Below the pieces are notes generated by a model that worked only from the letters and a program-made list of their open reading frames with translations, searched no databases and was not told where the DNA came from. 64,000 nucleotides of DNA from Zhengitettix transpicula (lineage: Eukaryota > Arthropoda > Insecta > Orthoptera > Tetrigidae): NCBI GenBank assembly GCA_037074705.1, contig CM073591.1:81512532-81576531 (forward strand), given 5' to 3'. Position 1 is the first letter of the stretch. Each line of letters opens with the position of its first letter. This document shows positions 45,792 to 56,756 of the stretch, one piece after another. A program made the position numbers and the translations under genes.

Positions 45792-45823
45792 CTGAAGAAG
45801 ATGGCGGTGACAGCTATCGAAAC
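45792..45823 (+). ncRNA. Hammerhead-like core downstream of Penelope D3 (best candidate)
   Basis: It reads CTGAAGAA, GATGGC, loop GGTGACA, GCTATC, GAAAC. The 6-bp stem II contains one G-T pair, and both conserved blocks (CUGANGA and GAAA) are intact. It lies about 160 bp beyond the endonuclease stop, in the terminal region where hammerhead ribozymes have been described in Penelope-like elements. Stem I, stem III and a GUH-type cleavage site need folding to confirm. A shorter similar string, CTGAAGATGTCTCAAAAT, lies near 45979. Confidence 0.5.
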
Positions 45824-45989
45824 GTTGAAGAAAAATAACAGCGACACCCGGTTGGAATCCCGAGAACACTTCATATTTTGTTACATTAGTAAAGGACGTA
45901 ATCATATTAAACTTTATTTATTTATTGGTTTGGGATTAGCATATTATTGTTTTACATTATATTTCTTAAATAATTGTTTAGATACATCT

Positions 45990-46252
45990 GAAGATGTCTC
46001 AAAATAAAGGTAAGGAACGTTATGTATTTAAGTTAATTTCTGTAAATTTTATTGCTTATAAATGAATTTGTAATTTTGACCAATAATCACTTATTATGTT
46101 TAATAATATTAAGATATAGATAAAATAATTATAAACAGACACAGAAATTAACGTCTGTTAAAAATAATAATACTATATACGAGCTTCATGCAGACGAAAA
46201 CTTTTTCGCCTTTAGTAAACCGCGTCGAAACGTCTGGCAGTTTTAAATGTTC
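45990..46252. other. AT-rich DNA between element D3 and the SINE
   Basis: No feature recognised. The plus frame 45720-46007 overlaps the ribozyme-like segment and is unlikely to be a gene. Confidence 0.45.
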
Positions 46253-46261
46253 TTTGTTATT

Positions 46262-46469
46262 TTTATTTATTTATTTACTTACAGTCATATCGATATATCA
46301 GGTCATTACCGCCTCATAAGGTACTCGGTAGCATTTTACCTTTGTCGGAGAACCAATTGACGAGAATTTCTCAGTAGCGAACACACAACATCCATACCCT
46401 AACCGGGATTCGAACCCTGGACATCCGTATTGTAATAACAATGACCCCTACACCACAGAAGGTCGACTA
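46262..46469 (-). mobile_element. tRNA-derived SINE
   Basis: On the minus strand it starts GTCGACCTTCTG and carries an A box TGGTGTAGGGG (complement of 46445-46455) and a B box GGTTCGAATCC (complement of 46406-46416) about 30 bp further on, correctly spaced for a tRNA-like RNA polymerase III promoter. A body of about 130 bp and a (TAAA)n tail follow. A 9-bp duplication TTTGTTATT flanks it at 46253-46261 and 46470-46478. The head retains tRNA-like sequence around both boxes, but there is no mature tRNA gene. Confidence 0.85.
46406..46416 (-). promoter_or_regulatory. RNA polymerase III B box of the SINE
   Basis: GGTTCGAATCC on the minus strand matches the consensus GGTTCGANTCC exactly. The A box partner is at 46445-46455. 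Confidence 0.85.
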
Positions 46470-46478
46470 TTTGTTATT

Positions 46479-48765
46479 GTTTCTCTATTTAAAGTTTGTC
46501 TGTATGAAAGTCGTATTTACTACTATTATAAACAGAGTTAGTAATAATAAGGTTACGGATAATCATGAGGGTGTAGAAATACAAACGTTAAAATTAATTC
46601 ATATATGTTCTGCCGTGTTTGATTTTCTCCTGTTCAAAACTGTAGAAATTCCTTTAATATGAAAAATAATTTAGTGTATTTATGTTTTCCTTTGACCTTG
46701 GAGTTGAATCTTCGCCTGTGCGTCCATTCATGCGCGCTGCAGCTTTCATTCATTTTGTATGAAGGCGCAGCGCCACTTCGCCTGGAGCCATTGAACTTTC
46801 CCGTTGAGGATGACGACACAGACGTTTCCCTGTAACTGGGACGTCGCCTTAATTACACGGCAGCATCCGAGCTCCTGCGTCAGATTCAAGACGTCACAGA
46901 CAAGTTTCCGTTCGACCTTAGTCAAAAGTCGTGTAGTGCGGGAGGCGTGCTGCGAGTAAATTAAAATGATTCCAGTAATCACTTGACGCCGGAGAGAATT
47001 CAGTCGTTGACGTCGCTTTCGGGAATCGAAGAGTCGTGGGAGGGTAATTACACGTTTTGCAAAAGACACGGTCATATGTACCGTGTTTCAAAAAATTGAT
47101 TTCACGTTTACAAATCCAGTTCGCGTAACTAATATTCTTACATACGGAACTTATTCCTGGAAGTACCAACTTCATTTTCCTCCTGCAGCTTCGGTACACT
47201 TGCCAATTTTCTAACAAATTCTCTTGATCAATAATTTCCACACATTCTCGCAGTTTCCTTGTCTCCAAAAAAATCCCCACTCGAGAACACGCCTATTTTT
47301 AGAACCAGTGTCGTACGTTTTCCGCAATATCTTGCCAAAAATATTTTTATCTCATTTATTCATCTCAGATGTGAATCTTTTGTAGAAACTTTTATATCCA
47401 TTATTACTCATTTTGTATAAGACTATTCGTTTTATTTATCATAAGTATGTCAGTGCGCCAAATTTTTATTCCTGGAATTAGTCGTACGGGCTGTTTTATT
47501 TTTCGACAAAAATTCATGACAAGTATTCGTACCATAATTAACCGCAAACAAATATATTTTTTATTGAGCACACAAATATGGCTGGAAGTCCTACTATACT
47601 TTAATACACGCCTCCTTACACTATTCATTTTGTAAAGTTACTTTGTTTATAAATTATGTAAATTATTTCAAATTACATACCAAGATGTTTTCAGATAGTT
47701 TTAAAAATAATAATGTTACGCAACTTGTTCTACAAACACCCCGATTATCAGTCAAGTAAAACTCGTTAAATAGCGTTTCACTGCACTTAAAATAGTATTA
47801 AATGTGTTTGATGATGCGATGTTTCTTAAATAAATTCTCATATAAATAAATATCTTATTCTAAATTCTAACATGAACTTAACAATACTCATGTTAAATTA
47901 CGATTTAGTCTCAGAATAATTGTTATATTTTATTTCACGACATACAGAGTAGCGGAAAATTGCTTATATTGGCTTTCGAACATTTTCTTCTGATTTCACT
48001 GAAATCTTCTCTAAAACAGTGCCCTATATCCAGTCGAAAACCTTCATAGTTCGTTACTTCACACTTGAAAATAATTTCATTGTAGCCATTAAAACTCTTT
48101 CGTGGTAATTTTACATCAGATGTAATATCCGAATTGTGATTTAACACCTCACTTTCGAACATTCTCACGTTTCGGGAGTCTCAGACTGGTTCCCATGATT
48201 CGGCCAACTTAAGTGTCATTTCGTTGACAGCACCAACAGTCGTATATCTCATTGCTGGGATTTTCTCAAGCCATTAGCCATTATTCTGAGCTGAGAGACG
48301 CGCGTCACCACGAGCGACTTTGCGCAAATCTCCATTGCTACTTCCGCAATCTCACAAATAAGACAAATTAGTGGCAGAACTATTGTAAACACTCATTTGG
48401 TTAAAAGAAACGTACATCACGCGTGGCAGAAAACTGCGAAACCTTGGAATAGTAATTGATGAGTTATTGGTAAAGAACCACAAGGTTCCTTCAAGTGAAT
48501 TACGAAATGCGCACCGCACTGATCATAGTTCATATCCCATTTATCTAACTTTGGGAGTTATCTTTGATTTCACTCTATATTGACTTTCTTAGTCAGTTCT
48601 TTTGAATGGTTTATTACTTCGTTGCTCAATGAATGTACTCAGTCGTGTTTATCTTCCTTGTTTTCGGTATATTTCTACTTATTTTGCTTCACTATTTTGA
48701 CATGTTGATTTCCTCTCTGCTGTGTCTGTATTATTTTCCTTCGTTCTTCCTATATTTTCTTGGTT

Positions 48766-48767
<2 letters not shown>
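46479..48767. other. No gene recognised; GC-richer island at 46.74-47.07 kb
   Basis: Mostly AT-rich. 46740-47070 is clearly richer in G+C and CpG, with two GACGTC-type half-palindromes (AAGACGTCACAG near 46889 and TTGACGTCGC near 47008). Minus-strand frames of 109 and 120 codons overlap there (46746-47280) but show no domain. It could be an exon fragment, a promoter-like island or a repeat; nothing decides this. Confidence 0.4.

Positions 48768-48802
<35 letters not shown>
48768..48802. repeat. (TA)n microsatellite, left flank of F6
   Basis: About 35 bp of alternating AT directly preceding the TGTGGTAATT start of repeat F6. Confidence 0.95.
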
Positions 48803-48803
<1 letters not shown>

Positions 48804-49702
48804 GTGGTAATTAAAAGGAAATAATTAATTAATAAATAAAATTTGGACTTGTATTGATGGCGGCGGAAAAACACACAAGTTATATACAAGAATATGAGCC
48901 AATAATGCATGCTTCCTGGGATTGTAGAAGTTCGTTCACTAGACGCTCAGTTCTCCAGATTACTCGAGTGTATGGTAGCAGACGGTCGAGAAAGGACAGA
49001 AATTCAGAAAGTGTCTGGCTGTATGTAATTTAACAGCTCAAATATTCAAAAACAGGTTCTACAGGTTCCTTTCTGTGAGAAAATAATTACGACGATCCAA
49101 CGGCGACTATTATAGCTCGTAGTCTAGCTTACATTAATGAGTTAGACATTTTTCTTCAATTGTTGGGAGCCCCCAGTTATTTCAACCAGCAGATAAACTT
49201 TGGAGTGTGTTAGTAAGATTTTGTTAAAAGGAACAGCGAAGCAAGCATTGTGAGTCATTTTAGCAAGCAGAAAGTGTTGAGTATTAAATTCAGTGTATAT
49301 ATGGCCTGTCTATAAAGTGTTAATAACTGTGTGTGTGTGTGAACGAACCAATTTCCTTTGTACCAGAAAACATTAAGTTAAAACTGCACACTTTACTATC
49401 TGTAAACCCGCAAGTAAATGATATTATCGTCAGATTTCCGATTTCCGAGTTCATATTTTAAATTTCATATCTCATATTTTGTATTGTAATATTCTTTTGA
49501 TTAATTGATATAATGCCTTGATAGCTTGTTAAATTTGATTGTTTAATAAGTATTCTTTATTAAAAATCCGGTGATCGGCCCTGAGAAATTGCCGTGGTAT
49601 TATTGTAAAGTATGTAACGTTATTTAAATAATTTGCTTTAATAAATTAATTTTAAAAAATTAGAATCACTACAAATTGGCACTCCAACGTGCAGTTAATT
49701 TT
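48803..49702 (+). mobile_element. Repeat F, copy F6 (3' end replaced)
   Basis: It starts TGTGGTAATTAAAAGG after (TA)n. Boxes: GTCAGATTTCCG (from 49432) and ATCCGGTGATCGGCCCTGAGA (from about 49565). The 3' motif reads AATTGGCACTCCAACGTG. The terminal ATTACA and right (TA)n are missing because a repeat A tail fragment begins at 49703. Confidence 0.65.
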
Positions 49703-49729
49703 CCATGTAGCCTGTTCCCCTAAAAAAAT
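49703..49729 (+). mobile_element. Repeat A 3'-tail fragment
   Basis: Only CCATGTAGCCTGTTCCCCT and an A-run remain, identical in layout to the last 25 bp of repeat A. It faces the tail of copy A10, 30 bp away, in opposite orientation. Confidence 0.7.
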
Positions 49730-49758
49730 ATTAAAAAAATGTGATTGGAGGAGGATAG

Positions 49759-50073
49759 TTTTTTTTAGAGTAACAGGCTACATGAGTTTAATCCACATTG
49801 TGGCAACTCCCCTCTAATAGCATAGGAAGGGACTTGAAAGGGGGATGTGGGAGGGTAAAGGAAGGTAGCCAAGAGTTAATTAGAGCTCCTCGGGTTGTAG
49901 TTTAAGGACCATACCCAGAATTCTCCTAAAAGTGATGCAGGACAAACCATAGAAAAACTACATCTCCCTTCTCTGTCCCTCGACCAGGCAGCTGGCCGAC
50001 AGTTATAATGGGAACAGTTAACAACTCATGCCGTAAGCCTAAGGTCTGTGACCAATACAGGCCAAGGTGCCAG
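49759..50073 (-). mobile_element. Repeat A, copy A10 (diverged, deleted)
   Basis: The T-run at 49759-49766 is the tail. The body matches through AAGGAAGGTAGCCAAG and GTTTAAGGACCATACCC to CTACATC, then jumps to CCCTTCTCTGTCCCTCGACCAG (about 75 bp deleted). It ends near CAGGCCAAGGTGCC. Confidence 0.8.
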
Positions 50074-51390
50074 TGAAGATTTGAGACTTGTCGTTTTCAA
50101 ATTGCCTACACGGAACAAGAGATGGACTGCTTTTTGTAAAATGAAGAAGATGAGTAGAAGTTGGAGGACAGTTTTTGTGGAGAAGGGAGATGATATGCTG
50201 TTGTCACAGAATGTCGAGGAAAAACAATGGATAGAGAATAGGGAAAGGAAGCAAGACGGGACATTTGGAACTTCAGTGTTCAGTGTTCGGCAAACTCATT
50301 AGTCAACACTACAACTATTGAACCATATAGGTAGGTGAATTGTTATTAACTTAATTTGGGTACTTCTAATATGATTGAGCTACGTTCCTGAAGGTCGACC
50401 CCTTCCAACTCTCGTCTTGTATGTTTATTTCGTTTATTTCCTTTCATTCATCCTCGCTATACAGCCAAACCATCTCAGCTCACCTTTCTCAACCCTCGTC
50501 ACTATATAATATTTCACAGCGTTCCCTAAAATTAACTAAAACTTGACTAACAGTTTTAAGTCTTAGTTTAACTATAGATACGTTGAATAATACTCGATAC
50601 AGGAATAACGATATTATTTATTAATAATATTAAATTGTAAAGTATCGATCAAATTTAATCATGACAATGGCCTTGCATCTCCTTTGAAGGTTTGGGTAAA
50701 TCAAGTTTTTTATTTTTAATTTTAGGCACGATTCCAGGTTCTCATCAATACGACGACTCCTCAATTTACTCTTGATAAGGTTCATACTTGGAATTGTCTG
50801 CATGAATATGTAGATCCGAATAGGAAAAGAACAGGAACGCTTTTTTAAAGCTGATTGTATAAATCAGGAATACTATCCAGATGTTAAAAAACAATATATC
50901 GTCCTTCTACAGGTCTTGTGCTGTGAACTGAGTTCGCATTTGTTTCTCTCCAATATTTATGTAACAGTACAAAGACATTGTGATGTGTGTATATTTGTGA
51001 TGCTGGAATATGATAACCATAATTATAAAATGAGCAAAATAAGTCTGTTGTTGCAATTCTTTGGAATAATAAACGGCGTCTTTGTCTATTTCAAGTAGGT
51101 CGTCTCCTTGTCGGACCGCACTGAAAATCCCAAACCTAACGCCGGCGTTTCCCACCAGTCGTTAGTTATGCCATCCATCACGACCAGCACCACATCCTCC
51201 ACAAAGTTTACTTTTAGAATCCACATGCTCCGTACTTCCCTCCTGATTCAACTGTATTATGTCAAAATATACGCTTATCATATAATCCGAAGAAACGAGA
51301 TTATTTAAACGCCTAAGTTCTAAGGTTCTCTGAATTGTCCTGCAGTTGCTTCGCTTAAGGTTACGAAATATTTCACGTATGTCTATTTTT
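50074..51390. other. No gene recognised
   Basis: AT-rich with no recognisable domain. The frame at 50048-50302 begins inside repeat A10 and has no signature. Confidence 0.5.
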
Positions 51391-51422
51391 CTCCCGCTAT
51401 CGGAAGGGCGTGGGACAAGTAC
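51391..51422 (+). mobile_element. Repeat A internal fragment A12
   Basis: 32 bp: CTCCCGCTATCGGAAGGGCG then TGGGACAAGTAC, an almost exact match to the centre of repeat A. It abuts the truncated 5' side of repeat F7, so it marks a rearrangement boundary. Confidence 0.75.
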
Positions 51423-52121
51423 ACCGAGATACCTTGCAGTCTATTTCAAATCAATAAAAATAACCGTATAAGTCAACAAAGAATCTGCAAATCATCAGTT
51501 CCAGTAATAAGGCAAATTCGAACAATTTTACACTGAGGGGAAGACGACATCCGATAGAATGACAAGGAGAGGTTCATCCAAGGCTCCGGAAATGTGTTCT
51601 GCGTTTTATTCGCCGGTGAGCGTGTAAATACTGTGAGAACTAGAATCTGTGTAAATAACGATTTGCATTTATCGTGTTGTGTAGGAGAAACAAAGAATGC
51701 TGGTACCAGACGGACAATGTGTGAGTAACCAAATTTTAATTATAATAACTGTAAACATTAGCTAAAGGGTAAAGTCAGATTTCGTTCCCTTTTAATTGTC
51801 AATCAAAGTTAATTTCTTTACTTTTTAATTTATTTCATTCTATCAACATATTGTTTAGGTAAATTATAAACTGTTTTGTTCATAAGATTTTAAATCTTTT
51901 TTGTGTGTGTGTTCATTATCAAACCCAGTAAAGAGAGAGAACCGATCTCAAAGTTTGTTTGTAATTATCTTTAATCTTTGAAAGCCACAAAACAAAATAA
52001 ATATACTTGTTTGTTAATTGTTCATAAGCTTTTCATTTATATTAACCCATCATATTTAATTATTACATTAAATAGCTACCACAACGTGAACAATTAAATT
52101 ATTAATTGATTGTTTATTACA
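51423..52121 (+). mobile_element. Repeat F, copy F7 (5'-truncated)
   Basis: It lacks the first 250-300 bp. It aligns with F3 from TCTGCAAATC and CAATTTTACACTGAGGGGAAG onward. Boxes: GTCAGATTTCGTTCCC (51774) and ATCAAACCCAGTAAAGAG (about 51917). The 3' motif is TACATTAAATAGCTACCACAACGTG. It ends TTTATTACA at 52121, followed by TTATATCATATAG rather than a clean (TA)n. Confidence 0.65.
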
Positions 52122-52779
52122 TTATATCATATAGTCTGGTACCATTAAAAAGTAATTTTACCGACAAATTATACGCTGATGTATGTGAATCAATATTATG
52201 AATTTGACACACACATCAACAGCACAAATTTTCTTACTTTTTATAGCAAAACATCTTATGAAGGACACTTATGCGGCGTTTGTGCAATACACATTGTAAT
52301 TCTGATATTACTTAAGGATGTAGCCGTTTACTTGTGGATCTTTCTGGAACTCGTGTTGCGAGTATTGTGACATGCATTAAAGTTTCAAGTCCCGATCGTA
52401 TACAAACAAGATCTTCGCGTCATTCCTGCTTCTCGCACTTACACAACAAACACGAGATGAAAGTCAATCACGTAATTTCCTTCTGAGCGGAATACAAAAT
52501 CTATTTGTTCGATTATTTAATTTATAGGTGACATCTCACGTGCGTCGTGAGACACGTGAATCAGCTGCTTTAATTTCCCACTGTCATTGTGCAGGGATCA
52601 GTAGGCAAGAAGATGCAACGTAGAATCTCCTAGAGAATGATAGTTCACCACTACCACCGAAATTAATAATTCAATCAAAAATATTTTTAAAAATTCAGTT
52701 ACTCTGCGAGATGCTTAACGTATTATAGAAATACTGTCGTTACACGTACCATTATATATTTTTATTATATACTAGATAG
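52122..52779. other. AT-rich DNA, no gene recognised
   Basis: Nothing identifiable between repeat F7 and the tandem repeat at 52.8 kb. Confidence 0.5.
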
Positions 52780-53240
52780 GTGTCCGGCGTTTCCCGGATT
52801 GTCATAATTAAAATCAGCGACATCCATAAAACCGGATCTCGTTTTTTTTCGCAAAATTTTCTTGTAACGCCCCCCCCCCCAAGAATGCTCCCCTTCAATG
52901 CCGGAAAGGGTCTAAATTATACCAAAAAAATCGGTATAAATATTATCAATCACTTAGACCCCGAAAAATATTTATCCGACGCAAATATCGGCAATTAAAC
53001 ATTTTTAAAATTTCCGCTCTCGAAAATTCCGTCCCTGAGGTTAAACGACAAACTGAATGTAATAATTAAACTCAGTGACATCCATGACCCCGCATTTGAC
53101 TCCAACCTTGGTTGTCTTCGCGTTATTTTCTTGTAACGTTCCTACAACTCCACCCCACCACGTCGCAAATAAGACGTTGAATTTGGTGAAATTTTCTCCA
53201 GATGTGTAGATTCTTATGCGGAAGATGCACATATACAGGC
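52780..53240 (+). repeat. Two-unit tandem repeat, period about 258 bp
   Basis: TAATTAAAATCAGCGACATCC at 52805 recurs as TAATTAAACTCAGTGACATCC at 53063. CGCAAAATTTTCTTGTAACG near 52850 recurs as CGCGTTATTTTCTTGTAACG near 53110. The block opens with ACTAGATAGGTGTCCGGCGT and TTCCCGG, similar to the 'actagctgacccggcgttgcccgg' start seen in many insect RTE-associated repeats, but the family is not certain. An 11-bp C-run lies at 52870-52880. Confidence 0.65.
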
Positions 53241-54086
53241 CATTTTATGTAATAGAAGATTTACATATAAGTGACGACTAATTTTAATATGTAAGAACGT
53301 TGGCCTTGTATACAGATTAAATTACATAAATAGATATACTTGTGTTACGTTGAAGGCGTTTACCAAACACTGATTGGCGTCTTCGATCGACCTTCATACA
53401 ATTACACACATAATTTTCATACTTGTGATTTTCCAACGCGTAATTTTATTTGTATTGCTTTTTAATTTATGTATACAGTGCGTCGCATTTCCTCAATCGA
53501 GGATTAATGGAGCCATTAATTCAAACCACACTACTGGATTTACATTTCTAGATAAATCACAGTTACGAAATGTCAGAATTTAAATGTGAATACGTTAGAA
53601 GGTTATTGAACATCGTTATATAATACACAAGGAAAATAATAAAAATATATTATTGCCTAACGAAGCGTGATAATTGAAACAACAATTACGCTGGTTTATA
53701 ACGAAATAAATCTCCTGTTAAAAATATTACTAGACAATTATACGGGCAAAAATTATCATAATTCGTGATATGAAAAAAGAGCTTAACACAGTAATGAAAC
53801 GGTCTTACATAAGTTTATGGCATAATTATCTCTTTGAGGCAACCGCTCTGATCCTCTTATGAGAAGAACAAATGTTCAATGTCAGCCTGTCCCTGGGGGG
53901 TTTGTACCGGCGAGGAAAGTCAAAACTTGCGTGAGCCACTTTCGGAATTTTCTACTAAAGTACCCTAAAATTCCTTCATTTATTTTTACAGTTTTGCATG
54001 TATGTTCAACTAGGAAGAAGACTAATTGATGATTTCATGCAGTCAAATGCGCGCAATGAATGATATAAGGAAAAAAAATGAAATAG
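53241..54086. other. AT-rich DNA, no gene recognised
   Basis: No domain or repeat seen. The frame at 53374-53583 has a hydrophobic start but no other support. Confidence 0.45.
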
Positions 54087-54310
54087 AATGCCCGATCTAC
54101 CTTATCCAGGTTTTTCTAGGGTTTTCCTTGCATTTCTTTAGGCGAATGCCAGGTAGGATCCTTAAAATATAGCCCGGGGGCCCTAGTTAACCCTTGGCTA
54201 CCTTCCTCTAACCTTCAGCATCCCCCCTTTCAAATCCCTTCCTATGCTATTAAAGGGAAGTTGCCAAACGTGGATTACCCTCATGTAGCCTGTTGCCCTA
54301 AAAAAAAAAA
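54087..54310 (+). mobile_element. Repeat A, copy A11 (short form)
   Basis: It begins at AATGCCCGATCTACC, the same internal point as A4, and ends with an 11-base A-run followed by (TAA)n, a typical tail expansion. 224 bp long. Confidence 0.85.
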
Positions 54311-55593
54311 TAATAATAATAATAAAGATAAACAGTTATAATTAAACAGAGCTGTATCGTTAATTTTTCTATATTTTGATAACTTATAGAATAAATTGAG
54401 TGAAGATGTGTGTGTGTGGTGTTGCCCAAGCAGTTAAAATAAATATTTGAATATTCACGATTTAATCTCAATAAAGCGGATGTTGATTTGTTATCGCTAT
54501 AAAGATACAGTGAAAAGTTTAATTGAAATCTGTTCGACGTTTTCTTGTGAAAAGGAAACAAAATCATGGTTTTGATACATCGAGGAACTTGTCTTCAGAT
54601 GACAGCCATCACCGAGAGCTTTCTTTTGGTTCTGTGAAACAAAGAGATAAGTTTAATAGAAATTAGCGAAAAAATCTATGTGAAAGGCAGACAGAATTTA
54701 TATGACTTTCGTATCGGATCTCTTAATGAATTACATGTAAATACATGCCAAATATTTAATAAACCAGTTTGTAAATAATATTAATTAAAAATTGCGCAAT
54801 ACTTATTTTAGTACATTTTAATATTGAACCTGATGCTTATTCTTTCATTACGTGTAATCATAATTACCTTCAATACTTAAGTTATTAAATATGGGCTTAT
54901 CATAAATGTGTAACTTCTGTTATTCTTTTCCCATCTTTGAAGTCTTGTTTCTCTAAACCATCTAAGGAAATCTATTATTTTATTCTTAATACAAATACTA
55001 ATTACAGCAAAAATCAAATTCATGTGACTAATGCATTTCGGGACGGAGGCTTCAATTGCTCGGAAATGTTACATAACGCAACCACAGCCTTCTGCACGGT
55101 CACGTGAAGCAGACCTGAACGTACTATAATTTCCATGCTTCAGTATCGGCCAGACAAAGGCTATCCAGTGAGTGACACTTCTGTTAACCTAAGCCTCTGT
55201 TGTCCCAAATCGATGCCCCCATGACGTGACAAGGGCTCCTAAGAATTGACCCATATCGCTCTGTTTATACCCCTGCCCCCATGTTGTGTACTCGATATAA
55301 GCATTTCTAGGATTTAGTACAACCTTCCTTTCGAGGCGACTATCACACTCAATGCTTGCAGAATTAAAACACAATGAATTTAGTACTTTAGCAATTGGTA
55401 AATAAAATAAAAAAGGTTGACAAGACGATAAGGAAAAAGCGGATAATTTCAAATAAATAGTTATTGTGCTTTCGGAAATAAAAATAACATAACGAAATGA
55501 AACTTCACAAAGCGACAAAAAATTATCACATTAATTATTACAAAATTTTGTAATTGATTTAATTTAATTTTTCGACATTATCTTTATATATAC
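54311..55593. other. AT-rich DNA, no gene recognised
   Basis: No recognisable feature. The minus frame 55189-55518 (109 codons) has no domain that I know. Confidence 0.45.
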
Positions 55594-56748
55594 TGTAATA
55601 CCAATTAAACAGGCTATTAATTGTTTTTAATATAATTTCATTGTTGGCAGTACGGATGCTTAAAGACAACAATCGCAGCGTGTCTTTCTTTGTTAACAAC
55701 GGGAGACTGGAGACCGCGCGCCTAGAGGACCTCAGTCTACGGCGGGAAGCGAAACGGAAAAGTATGCGTTGAGAACTGGGACAGGGCAGTTCGGTCCACA
55801 TAAATAAATAAAACAGTAAAAGTCTGCGGATCCAGAATTATGAATTGGGCTATCTAGGAAGTCCAACGGCGAGATAATAGTTTACATAAAACGCAAGTAA
55901 ACAGTTTTGACGGAGAGACTTATAAATTCGCAGTTTGGAAGCTGAAGTTTTGCTTCACAAACTGAACAAATTTTTGCATAGAGAGAGACTTTGAGGAGAT
56001 CTATGTCCGGCAACTGGCTGAGGGTGAGATGATCCAGGTTCCAGTATAGCAGAGATCCAGAGCAACTACCGTGTGTTCAAAATCTAATGAGTAGAATCAG
56101 TGTATAATGGCCTGTTTAGTGGGTGTTGACTTCAAGCTGCAAGAGTTCGAACTGTTACCAGTAGCACTGTCGTGAGTAATAAACAATTATTAATGACTGT
56201 AAACGACAATTAAAGGGTACAGTCATATTTCGTTTGCGTTTTTCTTTTCATTCGTTTTCTTTTACTTTTGTATTTAATATTGTATTCCGTTAACTTCAAT
56301 GAGTTTGGATTGTTAATGTTTTAGTTCATTGTATTTGTTCTTCCTATCAAACCCAGTGGTGACCCTGAGATAATGAGAAATTCAACGAAATTGATTGTAT
56401 AATTATAAAGCTATATTTTCATAGAACGCCACGAATTAATAAAATAAAATTTGAAATATTTGTTTGTTAAAATGACGGAATTCGGCGTGCAAAGCAGGGC
56501 TTATAATGTGTAATTATCAACGATAAATTTTAAATACATAATAATTTTATTAATTATTCCTATGAATTAAGACCACCTTATTTAATCAGTACATAAATTA
56601 GCTTTCTCAACGTGGGGCAAGTTAATTTAATCAACCTTATTAATCATACATAAATGGCGTCTTCAACGTGTGGCTAACTATCATTTAAATATTAATTAAT
56701 TTTTTGTTTAAGAATTTCTTTTAATTAAAGAGTTTTTTAATCATTACA
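55594..56748 (+). mobile_element. Repeat F, copy F5
   Basis: A 1,155-bp element from TGTAATACCAATTAA to TTTAATCATTACA, flanked by TATATAC and ATATTTATA rather than long (TA)n. Boxes: AGTCATATTTCGTTTG (from 56220) and ATCAAACCCAGTGGTGACCC (from 56346). It is longer than the others partly because the 3' unit is duplicated: TACATAAATTAGCTTTCTCA then ACGTGGGGC near 56592, and TACATAAATGGCGTCTTCAA then CGTGTGGC near 56648, 60-70 bp apart. Confidence 0.75.
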
Positions 56749-56756
56749 ATATTTAT

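Noticed and set aside
45720..46007. 95-codon frame overlapping the hammerhead-like core
   Set aside because: No domain; the conserved signal there is structural (CTGAAGA...GAAAC) and the frame is not kept in related copies.
46400..46467. A functional tRNA gene
   Set aside because: The boxes are tRNA-like, but the sequence continues into a body and a (TAAA)n tail with a target duplication, so it is a SINE head.
46746..47280. Overlapping minus-strand frames of 109 and 120 codons as a possible host gene
   Set aside because: They overlap in different frames, show no domain or splice context and can be explained by local GC richness. Kept only as a composition finding.
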